A stretch of 64,000 nt of DNA from JAAYCT01 sp964499575 (GCA_964499575.1 CAZCLK010000006.1:19933-83932); one strand, 5' to 3'; shown: positions 1 to 9,447, numbered from the stretch's first letter. Made by a program: numbers and translations. The notes: a model not told the origin generated them from the letters alone.

Positions 1-2
1 TG

Positions 3-50
3 GAACAGATGCCCGCGGATGCCAAGTATCGATTGATTCGGATTCCCTGA
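3..50 (+). CDS. possible 3' end of an upstream gene (partial)
   Basis: The frame starting at base 3 is open from the window edge to a TGA at 48-50 and would encode the last 15 residues of a protein, ending KYRLIRIP. The other two plus frames do not give a better ending. It would be convergent with the histidine kinase gene that follows. The stretch is too short to assign any function, and it could equally be non-coding. Confidence 0.25.
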   Translation, partial: EQMPADAKYRLIRIP

Positions 51-91
51 AGCTCATTTGTGTTCTCAGTCATTGGTCACTGCCTTATGTA

Positions 92-1894
92 TTAGTACCA
101 CATCGTCCCCTGAACGCGCGTCAACGTGAAGGTAAACGTTGTGCCTTCGCCGTAGACGCTGTTGACCGAAATCGTCTCGCCCATATAGCTCAGGAGTTCT
201 CTGGCAATCGATAAGCCGAGGCCCGTACCCTTTTTTCCGCGCGCGCGGTCCGCTTTATAGAAACGATCGAATATATGATCGATATCGTACTCATGAATGC
301 CCTGTCCGGTATCGATGACGGAGACCAGAACCTTATTGGACTCTTCGTTGAATTCAGCCGAGATCGTGATTGAGCCGCCGGACGGCGTATACTTCTTGGC
401 ATTGTCCATTAAAATGACAAGGATCTGTTCAACGCGGTCGGGATTGCCCATGACCGTCGGAAGCGGCCCTGTCTTGTACACAACCCGGAATGCCAGATTG
501 GCATCCGTCATAACCGGTTTGAACTTTGTCTCGATCTCCGATAAAAGCGCGTTCAGATCGAACGGGAAGGTCTTGAAGGCAAGCGTTCTCGCTTGGAGCC
601 TTGAAAGCTCGAGCATATCATCGATCAGGCGGGAAAGTCGCATCGTCTCATGAAGTATGATGCCGTAATAGCGTTTCCGGTCGTTCTCGTTCTTGACCAT
701 TCCGTCGGCGAGCGGCTCGACCAGTCCGCGAAGGGCGGTGAGCGGAGTCCGCAACTCGTGGGATACATTGGCGACATAATCGCGGCGCGTCTGTTCCAAT
801 CGTTCCGATTCCGTGATATCGCGGAAAAATCCTGTCGCGCCGGCGATACGCCGGTCATTGTCAAAGGTGGGGACGATCGTGGAGAGGTAGGCGTTGTCCT
901 TGTCTTCGATTGTACGCTCGACGGTGACCCCCTCAGCAATACATTTCGCATAGTCATCCCAAACTTCTTCGAACGGGATGATCCGAAGCCGCTCGGTGAA
1001 AAGGTTCCTCGCACTCGCATTTTCGAAAAGCGTCGCGATGGACGAGTTCGAATAGACCGGCCGAAGCTCCGTATCGACGGATACGATGCCCTCCGAGATC
1101 ACGTCGAATATCTCCTTGAGGCGGTTGCGCTCCATCGTAAGATCCGTGATCGATTGCGAGAGTCTTTCGGCCAAATCATTGAAAGATTGTGCCAACTCGC
1201 CGACTTCGCCGCGAACACTGGAATCCGCCCGAACGGAAAAGTCACCCTGACCCATCGCGCGGGCAACCTCGTTGACCTTCCGAAGCGGCCGGACCAGGCG
1301 CATGATCCCGAAATAGACCGGCATCAGCATTCCGAGTGAAACAACAAATGTTGACAGAACCAGTATCTCCAGAAAATCAATCAACATTCCGGCGGAATCG
1401 CGTGTCGGAGTACCGACAATAACATATCCGCCCAACTGACCGTCAACATAGACCGGTTCCTGAGCGATAATGATCTGATCAAACATTCCGCGGTGCGGAA
1501 TAACGACATAATAACGGATTTCTGACCGGTTCGCCATCATCTGACTTGTCGAATAATTCTTAAGCGGAATCAAAATCTCGGTGTCTTCCGCTCCGAGTTC
1601 CTGAGTCTGCTGAAGTAAATAGCCGTCCGCATTAAAGACCAGAATATAGGACCCCATCAGCCGGTCATTTTCGAAAAGTTCCTTCGAATATCCAACGCCT
1701 CCGCTCATTTCTTCGGGATGCCTCGAAAAAAAATCGGACAGGATATACGCGCGGTCCCTGGAATCCTCGACCGCCCGGTACTTAACGGAATTAATGGACG
1801 CTACAAAAAACAGTACCGCGGACAGGGCCCCGGCGATGACCAGTGAAAGCAGGACCATAAGAAGGATTCGTCGAAGAAAGACGCTTCGAAACAT
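92..1894 (-). CDS. sensor histidine kinase, PhoR/WalK-like
   Basis: Membrane sensor kinase of 600 residues that would phosphorylate the response regulator encoded just upstream. Visible order: TM1 at about 9-33, an extracytoplasmic sensor region of about 135 residues, TM2 at about 173-197, HAMP at about 198-250, a PAS-like segment at about 260-370, the HisKA box around residue 380 (VSHELRTPLTAL) and a C-terminal HATPase with N box (MDNAKKYTP), G1 (DTGQGI) and G2 (GTGLGLSIA). All catalytic boxes look intact. The start codon overlaps the stop of the regulator gene by one base (TAATG), so the pair is co-translated. This architecture matches PhoR, ResE and WalK, and the sequence alone does not tell which signal is sensed. 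It is not the classic walK, because no walHIJ genes are adjacent. Confidence 0.93.
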   Translation of the reverse strand: MFRSVFLRRILLMVLLSLVIAGALSAVLFFVASINSVKYRAVEDSRDRAYILSDFFSRHPEEMSGGVGYSKELFENDRLMGSYILVFNADGYLLQQTQELGAEDTEILIPLKNYSTSQMMANRSEIRYYVVIPHRGMFDQIIIAQEPVYVDGQLGGYVIVGTPTRDSAGMLIDFLEILVLSTFVVSLGMLMPVYFGIMRLVRPLRKVNEVARAMGQGDFSVRADSSVRGEVGELAQSFNDLAERLSQSITDLTMERNRLKEIFDVISEGIVSVDTELRPVYSNSSIATLFENASARNLFTERLRIIPFEEVWDDYAKCIAEGVTVERTIEDKDNAYLSTIVPTFDNDRRIAGATGFFRDITESERLEQTRRDYVANVSHELRTPLTALRGLVEPLADGMVKNENDRKRYYGIILHETMRLSRLIDDMLELSRLQARTLAFKTFPFDLNALLSEIETKFKPVMTDANLAFRVVYKTGPLPTVMGNPDRVEQILVILMDNAKKYTPSGGSITISAEFNEESNKVLVSVIDTGQGIHEYDIDHIFDRFYKADRARGKKGTGLGLSIARELLSYMGETISVNSVYGEGTTFTFTLTRVQGTMWY

Positions 1895-2583
1895 TACGAG
1901 GCGACCTCGAATTTATAACCCACTCCGTACACGGTGACCAGAGCCCATGGGGCGCCATCATAGGTGACCTTCTGGCGGATTCTTTTGATGTGGGTGTCTA
2001 CGGTTCGGGTATCCCCGAAATAATCATAACCCCAGACCAGGGAAAGGATCTGTTCGCGATCCATGACCTGTCCTGCGTGCGCGGCGAGCAGATGAAGAAT
2101 CTCCACTTCCTTCGGTGTACAGGGAACCAGTTCTCCCTTGACTCTGACCTGATAGTTATCGATGTTGATCTCAAGCCCTTCAAAACGAAGGACCGGAACA
2201 TTCTCTTGCGGCTCATTGATTCTGCGCAGGACCGCCTTGATCCGCGCCAGAACCTCGCGGGGCGAGAAAGGCTTCACGATATAATCGTCGGCGCCGAGCT
2301 CCAGCCCGAGGACACGGTCGATCTCTTCGCCTTTTGCGGTGAGGATGATGATCGGTGTGGACAGCGTCTTGCGAATCTCACGGCATACCTCGATTCCGGG
2401 CTTCTCGGGCATCATGAGGTCCAAAATGATCAAATCCGGCTTGTCTGAAGCGACATGGGCCAGTGCTTCCTTCCCGTCGAAGGCGCTCGAGTATGAAAAA
2501 TGCTCGTTTTCCAGATACAGTCCCAGCGACTCATGGACGACCGGGTCGTCATCGCAAATGAGGATGTGCGGATTGGTTGACAT
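1894..2583 (-). CDS. OmpR/PhoB-family response regulator
   Basis: Response regulator of 229 residues. The receiver domain (about 1-120) shows the acidic cluster DDD at 11-13, the phospho-acceptor D55 in LIILDLMMP, T82 and K104 in the YIVKPF motif. The C-terminal winged helix (about 130-228) shows the OmpR/PhoB signature, including the VWGYDYFGDTRTVDTHIKRI recognition region. A GAGGTG ribosome site precedes the ATG at 2583. It is the first gene of a two-gene operon with the histidine kinase and is transcribed away from the MFS transporter. The target genes cannot be inferred here. Confidence 0.94.
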   Translation of the reverse strand: MSTNPHILICDDDPVVHESLGLYLENEHFSYSSAFDGKEALAHVASDKPDLIILDLMMPEKPGIEVCREIRKTLSTPIIILTAKGEEIDRVLGLELGADDYIVKPFSPREVLARIKAVLRRINEPQENVPVLRFEGLEINIDNYQVRVKGELVPCTPKEVEILHLLAAHAGQVMDREQILSLVWGYDYFGDTRTVDTHIKRIRQKVTYDGAPWALVTVYGVGYKFEVAS

Positions 2584-2625
2584 GATTCGTCACCTCGGTT
2601 TGAACTCCCTAAAACTTCACAATTC

Positions 2626-2631
2626 ATTATA
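2626..2631 (-). promoter_or_regulatory. putative -10 box of the two-component operon
   Basis: A perfect TATAAT on the minus strand lies about 45 bases upstream of the response regulator start. No convincing -35 box is seen 16-18 bases further upstream, so the promoter may need an activator or be autoregulated. The assignment is from motif and position only. Confidence 0.4.
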
Positions 2632-2845
2632 TACGATTGTATGCAAAAAATCATACCCGTCGATAAAATGGTGAGAATCGGATAAACCCGATCCGACGAC
2701 CGTCTTACATGTCCGGACGGGGGTGTAAAATATCAGCAAAGTTTCGTTCAATCATGATTTTATGCCCGGATCGCTCCGGTCTATTGTTTCTTTTTCGCGG
2801 TCGGGAGATAATGCATCCGTAGAGCAGGCGAAAGGAGACAGACCG

Positions 2846-4174
2846 TTGAATTCCATCGGAAAGCCCGTCGGTAAAGCGCTTCGTGCGACCCTGATCGCAG
2901 GGAGGAAGATTTTTTCAACGAATCACAAACTGGCCGCCGTTTTAGCCGGCGAGGGCGTTTTATTCACGCTGATTATCACCCTGTGCAACAACAATAACCA
3001 TCTGTTCGCCTCCCGTTTGGGCGCTTCATCCTATGAACTGGGGCTCATATCGTCTCTGCCGCCGATCGTCGGTATGGTGTGTCTGATTCCTTTTGCGATC
3101 ATCACGGACCGGATGAGGAATAAACGGAGCATGGTGATCGCCGCCGCGATACTCCTCGGTTTATTGTATTTCCTCGTCGGATTGTCGCCCTTCGTACCCG
3201 AGAATCCCGTCGCGGCGCTCATCCTTCTTTTGGTCATGATTAATTTCCCGATGTCACTGTACAATTCGTCCTGGCAGTCTTTTTTTTCGGATGTCGCTTC
3301 GGCGTCGGACCGCAACGAGGTTTATGCCCATCGGACTAAAATGAATACCGCCGTCGGGATTATTTTCCCCCTGCTGATCGGATTGCTGCTCACCGCGGCA
3401 AAAGGGCCGTTCAAGATTACGGTCCATCAGATCTATTATTTTCTCGCGCTGCCGTTGGCACTCGGGCAGGTCCTCCTGCTTCGGAAGATCCCCTTTGAAC
3501 CCCGGATCAACACCGACCGTTTTCGTTTTTCCGAACTTCTAAAGACCACGCGTACCACCTTTCGGTCCAAGGCTTTTCTTGGATTCATGGCGGTCGCGCT
3601 TCTAGTATATATCGGTTGGCAGATGGACTGGTCGATCTATTTTATCGCGCAATTTCGATATCTTGAACTGAATGAGACTCAATTGAGTCTGGTCGCGGCC
3701 CTTTCCGCGCTGACCCAATTTCTGATGCTCGGAACATGGTCGCGCATTTCGGCGACTCGAGGCGTTCGTTTTGTATTTGTGATCGGTGCCGGCGGGTTCG
3801 CGTTTTGCTCCCTGACCATCCTGTTGGCAATGTTGATGCCTCAGTCGGCCGGTATTTGGTTCTACTATTTTTTCCACTGCATCGGCTCATCCGCCTATAG
3901 CGCTTTTCAATTATCACTGCTTTTGTGCCTTCTGGAAGTGATTCCGAATGTCAACAAGACATTCAGTATCGCGATATACAGCACGATTATACTGATATCA
4001 AACGCCGCTATGCCCTTTTTGGGCGTTCATATTTATAATTTGCTGGGCGAGAGCAAACAGGCGATGGTGATCACGATCGGCATCGTGACCGCGATTCGAA
4101 TCATTGCGACTTCCGCGGCGCTGGTCCGGTATTTCGTTTACAAAAACAGAGAACCGTTATCGCCCGAAAAGTAA
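2846..4174 (+). CDS. MFS transporter
   Basis: Polytopic membrane protein of 442 residues of the major facilitator superfamily. The start chosen is TTG at 2846, because AAAGGAG lies 8 bases before it; the in-frame ATG at 2762 has no ribosome site. About 12 hydrophobic segments are visible, with an MFS motif A-like loop (DRMRNKRSM) between TM2 and TM3 and a longer cytoplasmic stretch in the middle (about residues 210-250). The gene stands alone, divergent from the two-component system. The substrate cannot be read from the sequence; a drug, peptide or sugar exporter are all possible. Confidence 0.82.
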   Translation: MNSIGKPVGKALRATLIAGRKIFSTNHKLAAVLAGEGVLFTLIITLCNNNNHLFASRLGASSYELGLISSLPPIVGMVCLIPFAIITDRMRNKRSMVIAAAILLGLLYFLVGLSPFVPENPVAALILLLVMINFPMSLYNSSWQSFFSDVASASDRNEVYAHRTKMNTAVGIIFPLLIGLLLTAAKGPFKITVHQIYYFLALPLALGQVLLLRKIPFEPRINTDRFRFSELLKTTRTTFRSKAFLGFMAVALLVYIGWQMDWSIYFIAQFRYLELNETQLSLVAALSALTQFLMLGTWSRISATRGVRFVFVIGAGGFAFCSLTILLAMLMPQSAGIWFYYFFHCIGSSAYSAFQLSLLLCLLEVIPNVNKTFSIAIYSTIILISNAAMPFLGVHIYNLLGESKQAMVITIGIVTAIRIIATSAALVRYFVYKNREPLSPEK

Positions 4175-4280
4175 ATTAATTCTAATAATTCTCGCAATCT
4201 ATGAAATTGTACTCCGCCTGATGTAGAATTTAGTTGCGAAAAACGTTATGTTTGCGCTCGTTCGGATAAAGGAGACGGTG

Positions 4281-5879
4281 ATGAATACTTTTTTGAAAAA
4301 AGGAACGGCAGTTTTGATGGTCCTTACGATGTCCGCTTTGTTGTTGACATCTTCGTGCGACCTGACCGGAGGAGGGAGGGACGACGGCAAGGCAATTGAA
4401 AAAGCAGTATCCGAATTTCTGGATTCGATTGCGGACGGTTCGTACGCGGAGGATGACTACAAGTCCTCTTTGACCAAGGATAAATCGTTTGCGAAATTGA
4501 AATTCGAGGAGGATGACGCCGAGAAACTGATGGCGCTCGCCTTCGAAAAGGTGTCCTATGAGATTACGGACGCCGAGGGAGACGAGAAGGATGAAGAGGG
4601 GACCTGTGACATCACGCTCACCGCCATTGACCTCGAAAAAATTCTCGAAGATATGGAAGACGGCTATGATTACGAAACACTCGAGGATGCGATCAAAGCC
4701 AAAAAGGCACCGACGGATGAACATGAGATCGTTTTTGATCTGGAATATGACGGGGAAGATTGGCTGATTACGGATCTTTCGGACCTGTCGGACATTCTCG
4801 GCAAACCGTTCGGTGAAATCTCTTTCGAAGAACCGGAACCGGATCCGGAGGAGTATGAGGAAATGGTGCGCGAGACAGCCGATCAGCTGATGAACGCACT
4901 CAAAGCCGGAGACTTTTCGACGATCGAACAAAGCACCGAGGGGTACTATAGAGAAGTGGACTTTATCCAGGACGGATGGACGAAGGCACGCGATGTGTAT
5001 ACCTCCCTGTTCGGAGATATGAGCTGGGAAATCACTTCCGTGACGGCTTATTCCCAGACGGAGTACTATGCGGACATCGACCTGACGTATAAGCTTTTTA
5101 ACGAGGCTGTGGCGGCGGTGTACAGTGATACCGACAAGATGGTCGAGATCTCAAAGCCTGCGCTTCTCGGCCTGATCGTCGCTCCCGACGACAGTGCGCG
5201 CTTCGAGGTCTACATGGATGGCATCGCGAACTCGGTGGTCGAGTATAATGCCACCGCGATTCCGACCACCGAAACGGTCGGAATCGATATGGCCTATGAC
5301 GAGATAACCAAGGAGTGGATCATCAATTATGTTCCTTCGGTCTTTATGTCCTGCGCGGATTTCGACGGTAACTTCGATCCGATTTACAACTATACCTACA
5401 ATGAAGACGATGTTCGCTCGGAATCAATTCTCGACACAGCCGCGGCCGCTCTTCTGGCGGAAGGATCGATCACACAGGAACAGTATGATCTCTATATGGG
5501 CAATGTAACCGCGCCCGATGAAACCGTGGCTTCCGGCGTCTACACCAAGGAGACCGTCGACGCGGCCATCGCGCAACAAGGCTGGTACGATTACACCAAC
5601 TACGTGTTTGTCACGGCGTATGGACCCAATACGGGCGTTCTCGGATATGTGCTCTTTTTCAACCAGTACATGCCGGGATTGACGGTGAACTGCGAATACT
5701 TCATAGACGGCGAAACGACGAGTTTCTTTTCCTCGCAATATGTACTGGAAGCCGATAACGACATATATGACTTTGGTCTTACCTCGGATTCGGTTTTCCC
5801 TGCGGGTACCTACCGTGTTGTGCTCACATTGCCGGACGGGTCCGTCCTGGTGGATCAGACTGTCGAGGTCACAGAATAG
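4281..5879 (+). CDS. lipoprotein, three-module paralogue of the next gene
   Basis: Secreted acidic protein of 532 residues, predicted to be lipid-anchored: a charged N terminus, a hydrophobic stretch, and a lipobox-like LLLTSSC with the cysteine at about residue 26. The start is ATG at 4281, preceded by AAAGGAG. Three regions can be separated: an N-terminal module (about 30-175, with the shape of small DUF4878/DUF5105-type lipoproteins), a middle module (about 180-430), and a C-terminal beta-rich module (about 435-532) containing MPGLTVNCEYF and TYRVVLTLPDGS. The N and C modules are clearly homologous to the next gene, which lacks the middle one. The function is unknown; sensing or binding at the cell surface is only a guess. 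Confidence 0.8.
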   Translation: MNTFLKKGTAVLMVLTMSALLLTSSCDLTGGGRDDGKAIEKAVSEFLDSIADGSYAEDDYKSSLTKDKSFAKLKFEEDDAEKLMALAFEKVSYEITDAEGDEKDEEGTCDITLTAIDLEKILEDMEDGYDYETLEDAIKAKKAPTDEHEIVFDLEYDGEDWLITDLSDLSDILGKPFGEISFEEPEPDPEEYEEMVRETADQLMNALKAGDFSTIEQSTEGYYREVDFIQDGWTKARDVYTSLFGDMSWEITSVTAYSQTEYYADIDLTYKLFNEAVAAVYSDTDKMVEISKPALLGLIVAPDDSARFEVYMDGIANSVVEYNATAIPTTETVGIDMAYDEITKEWIINYVPSVFMSCADFDGNFDPIYNYTYNEDDVRSESILDTAAAALLAEGSITQEQYDLYMGNVTAPDETVASGVYTKETVDAAIAQQGWYDYTNYVFVTAYGPNTGVLGYVLFFNQYMPGLTVNCEYFIDGETTSFFSSQYVLEADNDIYDFGLTSDSVFPAGTYRVVLTLPDGSVLVDQTVEVTE

Positions 5880-5927
5880 TCCGCTCATCTCGATCGATTC
5901 AATTAATTAGTGATTTTTTTCTCCGGA

Positions 5928-5957
5928 TTGTGTAAAATAATAAGCACATAGTATTAT
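5928..5957 (+). promoter_or_regulatory. putative promoter of second lipoprotein gene
   Basis: TTGTGT at 5928-5933 and TATTAT at 5952-5957 are spaced by 18 bases, about 27 bases before the ATG. An alternative -10 (TAGTAT at 5949) overlaps it. This suggests the second lipoprotein gene can be expressed separately from its paralogue. Confidence 0.45.
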
Positions 5958-5983
5958 TTAACATGAAAAAATGAGGGGCGATT

Positions 5984-6958
5984 ATGAATAATATACGTAA
6001 GGTTATTTTGGTTTTTGCTCTGATTGCATCGTTGCTGGTGTCTTCCTGCGGATTACTGAATTCCGGCGGTAAGGATGCAAGCAAGGATATCGAGTCCGTT
6101 GTATCTGACTTTCTGGACTCCATCGCAGAAGGCGATTTTGCGGATGATGATTACAAATCCTCTTTTACAAGCGACAAGAGCTTCGCAAAACTTAAGTTCG
6201 AGAGTGACGAAGCGGAAGACCTGATGAAACTCGCATTTGAAAAGATCGAATATGAGATCGGCAAGATCAAGGGCGACGAAGATGAAGAGGAAGGAACCTG
6301 TAAAGTTACACTGACGGCCATCGATTTGGATGCGATTCTGGAAGATTTGGACGAGGGATTTGAACCGGAAGACCTTGAGGATGAAATATCCGCCAAGAAG
6401 GCTCCTACCGCCGAGAGTGACATTACTTTTGAACTTTCGTTTGACGGAGATGAATGGAAGATAACCGATATGTCGGATCTGGTCGACGCTATCGGAGAAC
6501 CGTTCACGGAATTGACATTTGACGGACCCGCGCCTACTGAGACCGAGCCTTCGGAAACAGAAACCGAACCGCCTGAAACGACCCCTGTAGTCACGACTGT
6601 TGAAACTTCCTCCGGACAAACATATACTGCGGATTCGGTCATAGCGAACATATCAGAACTGGGATGGACAGATTCGGCAGTCGCGAATTATGTATCGGGC
6701 TATACGACCGCGGATACTCAGATTACCTTTGTGTTCTTTTTCACGACACCGATGCCCGGGTTGAGATTGAATTTCGAGTATTTCAATAATAACGGTACGA
6801 CGTCGTTAGGAGCTAATTATTATGATTTTGCAGCTGAAGACACTTCATACTACTTTTATCATAACTTCGGTACTTCGATACCTGCGGACACTTATCGTTT
6901 CGTGGTTTACATGCCTGACGGATCAATTGTCATTGATGAATATATGACAGTCAGTTAA
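5984..6958 (+). CDS. lipoprotein, two-module paralogue of the preceding gene
   Basis: Secreted lipoprotein of 324 residues with a good lipobox (LLVSSC, cysteine at about residue 22). GAGGGG precedes the ATG. The N-terminal module (about 30-180) is very similar to that of the upstream gene (for example KSFAKLKF, LAFEK and EEGTC blocks in both). It is followed by a Thr/Glu/Pro-rich linker (about 182-206, TETEPSETETEPPETTP) and a C-terminal module (about 210-324) with MPGLRLNFEYF and TYRFVVYMPDGS. The linker takes the place of the roughly 250-residue middle module of its neighbour. A strong terminator follows the gene. The function is unknown. Confidence 0.8.
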   Translation: MNNIRKVILVFALIASLLVSSCGLLNSGGKDASKDIESVVSDFLDSIAEGDFADDDYKSSFTSDKSFAKLKFESDEAEDLMKLAFEKIEYEIGKIKGDEDEEEGTCKVTLTAIDLDAILEDLDEGFEPEDLEDEISAKKAPTAESDITFELSFDGDEWKITDMSDLVDAIGEPFTELTFDGPAPTETEPSETETEPPETTPVVTTVETSSGQTYTADSVIANISELGWTDSAVANYVSGYTTADTQITFVFFFTTPMPGLRLNFEYFNNNGTTSLGANYYDFAAEDTSYYFYHNFGTSIPADTYRFVVYMPDGSIVIDEYMTVS

Positions 6959-6986
6959 CATATAAATCTATGTCGAATACGATACA

Positions 6987-7014
6987 CCGCCCCCGCAATC
7001 GGGGGCGGTTTTTT
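6987..7014 (+). terminator. rho-independent terminator
   Basis: A 9-bp perfect GC-rich stem (CCGCCCCCG / CGGGGGCGG) with a CAAT loop is followed by six T residues. It ends the lipoprotein transcript, and the next gene starts 37 bases further on. Confidence 0.92.
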
Positions 7015-7050
7015 GTTATAATAAGTCGTAAATTGCAGATGGGAGAGCAT

Positions 7051-7944
7051 ATGTTCATTTCGGACCGTTTTGTCGATTATGAATTGATGTACGCCGGTGG
7101 CGGCGAGAAATCGGAGCGCTGGGGCGATGTGTTTTTGCAACGTCCGGATCCGCAGGCGGTTTGGCCGAAGTCGTTCGAAGGATTGGAAACTTCATGGCCG
7201 AAGCCCAATGCCCTCTATCACCGTTCCGAGACCGGCGGCGGTTATTGGTCGACCCTTAAACCATATCCGCATAAATGGAGGATCTCTTATCCCGCAATCG
7301 GCGGGACACTTGTGTTTATCATTGAACCGACGGGATTCAAACACACCGGGCTGTTTCCCGAACAGGCGGCAAACTGGGATTTTTTCGGGGATATCATCCA
7401 AAAGGCGGCGGCAGAAGGCCGGGAGCCCCGAATATTGAATCTGTTCGCGTATACGGGAGGAGCGACGCTCGCCGCGGCGGTCGCCGGTGCCCGGGAAATC
7501 GTCCACGTTGACGCTTCCAAGGGGATGATCGCCCGCGCGAAGGAGAATATGGCCGCATCCGGATTGGAGGATTCATTCGTTCGTTTTATCGCAGAAGACT
7601 GTAATCGATTTGTCGAACGCGAGATCCGCAGAAGACGAAAATATGACGGCATTATCATGGATCCGCCGGCCTACGGGCGCGGTCCGTCCGGAGAACTGTG
7701 GAAGCTTGAGGAGGCTCTTTTCCCATTGGTCGAAAAGTGTCTTGATTTGATCTCGGATACCCCGTTGTTCTTTGTTTTGAATTCGTACGCATCCTCTTTG
7801 ACGGCACTGGTGATGGAAAACATCCTGAAAATCACGGCACAGAGGCGTTTCGGCGGCGCGGTTACTTCCGGTGAACTCGGTTTACCGGCTTCTCATATGA
7901 ATATAATTCTTCCGTGCGGTTCGACAGCCCGATGGGTGCCTTGA
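7051..7944 (+). CDS. class I SAM-dependent RNA methyltransferase, RlmI/RlmK-like catalytic domain
   Basis: Protein of 297 residues starting at ATG 7051, preceded by GGGAG; the longer frame upstream would run through the terminator hairpin. The catalytic domain shows SAM motif I (ILNLFAYTGGATLAAA), an acidic post-I residue (VHVDAS) and the motif IV DPPAYGRG, as in the RlmI/YccW group of rRNA cytosine methyltransferases. It lacks the N-terminal PUA domain of E. coli RlmI. A TATAAT at 7017-7022 lies just after the terminator and may be its -10. The next gene is an RNA pseudouridine synthase, which fits a role in RNA modification. The exact target base is unknown. Confidence 0.8.
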   Translation: MFISDRFVDYELMYAGGGEKSERWGDVFLQRPDPQAVWPKSFEGLETSWPKPNALYHRSETGGGYWSTLKPYPHKWRISYPAIGGTLVFIIEPTGFKHTGLFPEQAANWDFFGDIIQKAAAEGREPRILNLFAYTGGATLAAAVAGAREIVHVDASKGMIARAKENMAASGLEDSFVRFIAEDCNRFVEREIRRRRKYDGIIMDPPAYGRGPSGELWKLEEALFPLVEKCLDLISDTPLFFVLNSYASSLTALVMENILKITAQRRFGGAVTSGELGLPASHMNIILPCGSTARWVP

Positions 7945-8000
7945 CCGTTCCTCTGCGCTCGGATACGGGTCCCGAATGTGAACAGATGAGGTGAGACATA

Positions 8001-8756
8001 TTGAAGGAAGAGGTCCTTTGCCCGGAGATTCTTTTTGAGGATAACCATCTTCTTGTCGCCGTAAAACCCGCGGGTATTCTCGCACAGGCCGACGCGACCG
8101 GTGACGCGGATATGCTTACGATCCTCAAGGCGGACCTGAAACGCCGATACGGTAAACCCGGCGACGTTTTTCTCGGACTCTTGCACCGCTTGGACCGACC
8201 GGTGCGCGGTGTGATGGTTTTTGCCAAGACCGGCAAATGCGCATCCAGAATCAGCGCTCAGATTCGTGAGCGTTCGGTCGAAAAGAAATATCGCGCGATT
8301 GTCTGCGGCCCTGTCGTTCCTTCGAGCGGCACGATGCGCGGCTCGATCCTCAAAGATCCGGAAAACAACCGCGTGACGGTTTACGAGCCGGAAAGCGCAC
8401 CCAGGGAGGCGAAGGAGTCGGTGCTCATGTATATGGCGACGGCGCGCGCACAGTATTTTTCGGGCGGAAAAGAGATCCCGCTTACGCTTATGGATATCAC
8501 CCTGATCACCGGACGGTCCCATCAGATCCGGGCGCAACTGGCGGACGCCGGTCATCCGATCCTCGGGGACAGGAAGTACGGGGATACAAGCGGCTACGAC
8601 GGCGATATTTGTCTGGAATCCTATCATATAGCGTTGCGGCATCCGGTCAGAAATGAGAGAATGGAATTCAATATCCCGATGCGCGGCTGCGGCCCGTGGT
8701 TGCTTTTCGAGAAAGGCGTTGAAGATGGACGAGAACCAAACGATATCCGAAAATGA
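8001..8756 (+). CDS. RluA-family pseudouridine synthase
   Basis: Protein of 251 residues starting at TTG 8001, preceded by GAGGTGA. It carries the RluA-family hallmark HRLDRPVRGVMVFAKT, whose aspartate is the catalytic nucleophile, preceded by VAVKPAG and followed by the family motif ITGRSHQIRAQLA. There is no N-terminal S4 domain, as in the short RluA-like paralogues of Firmicutes. It isomerises uridine in rRNA or tRNA; the site is not predictable. Its 3' end overlaps the next gene by 32 bases. Confidence 0.88.
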   Translation: MKEEVLCPEILFEDNHLLVAVKPAGILAQADATGDADMLTILKADLKRRYGKPGDVFLGLLHRLDRPVRGVMVFAKTGKCASRISAQIRERSVEKKYRAIVCGPVVPSSGTMRGSILKDPENNRVTVYEPESAPREAKESVLMYMATARAQYFSGGKEIPLTLMDITLITGRSHQIRAQLADAGHPILGDRKYGDTSGYDGDICLESYHIALRHPVRNERMEFNIPMRGCGPWLLFEKGVEDGREPNDIRK

Positions 8757-9348
8757 GATTCAGGAGAATAAGGACAAGATCAAGGCATTGCTCATGTCCT
8801 CCGGCAGGCCCGGAATGGAGCGCCTTTTGGATTGGATCGAGAACAAGACGGATTTTTACACGGCACCCGCTTCAACCAAGTACCACCTCGCCTGCGCGGG
8901 CGGATTGGCCAAACACAGCCTCAATGTTTACGAATTGCTCAGCGGCAAAGTCAAGTCCGGCCTGCTCCCGATGAAGGAAGATACGATCATCATCACCGCA
9001 CTGCTCCATGATTTGTGTAAAGTTAATTTTTATGTGCGGGAAACGAAGAACGTCAAAGACGGCACCAAGATCAACCCGTACGGCAAAGAAGTCGCGAATT
9101 GGATCGAGAAGGAAGTCTGGTCGGTGAAGGACGCCTTTCCCGTCGGTCACGGAGAAAAATCCTGTTATTATATCCAGAGTCACATCCGCCTGACCGACGA
9201 GGAATACGCGATGATCCGGCTTCACATGGGTTCGGACCGCAGCGGATACCCCGATCCGTTTTCGGAATCCGCCGCGATTTTCCCCGGGGTCGTCGCGATT
9301 CACACTTCAGATTTGGAATCCGCGTATATTGTCGAGATCAGGGGGTAG
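8725..9348 (+). CDS. HD-domain phosphohydrolase-like protein
   Basis: Protein of 207 residues; ATG at 8725 is preceded by GAAAGG inside the upstream gene. It shows the HD metal-binding pattern: H in LAKHSLNVYELL, HD in LLHDLCK and a later H in MIRLHMG. The family includes phosphohydrolases and the nuclease YhaM, but no OB domain is present here. The reaction is not known. Overlap with the pseudouridine synthase suggests co-expression and perhaps a role in RNA or nucleotide metabolism. Confidence 0.72.
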   Translation: MDENQTISENEIQENKDKIKALLMSSGRPGMERLLDWIENKTDFYTAPASTKYHLACAGGLAKHSLNVYELLSGKVKSGLLPMKEDTIIITALLHDLCKVNFYVRETKNVKDGTKINPYGKEVANWIEKEVWSVKDAFPVGHGEKSCYYIQSHIRLTDEEYAMIRLHMGSDRSGYPDPFSESAAIFPGVVAIHTSDLESAYIVEIRG

Positions 9349-9375
9349 ACAGCACTCCTTCCGAATCACTATAAT
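9346..9375 (+). promoter_or_regulatory. putative sigma-A promoter of ileS
   Basis: TAGACA (9346-9351) and a perfect TATAAT (9370-9375) with an 18-base spacer. The resulting leader of roughly 65 bases is too short for a T-box. Confidence 0.65.
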
Positions 9376-9447
9376 AAATAGCCGAATCAATGTTAATTCA
9401 ACCCGATCCCCCTAAGACCCGGCTGAATGCCGACTCAAGGAGTAACT

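Noticed and set aside
9376..9447. T-box riboswitch upstream of ileS
   Set aside because: The leader is about 65-70 bases, lacks the conserved T-box sequence and has no terminator.
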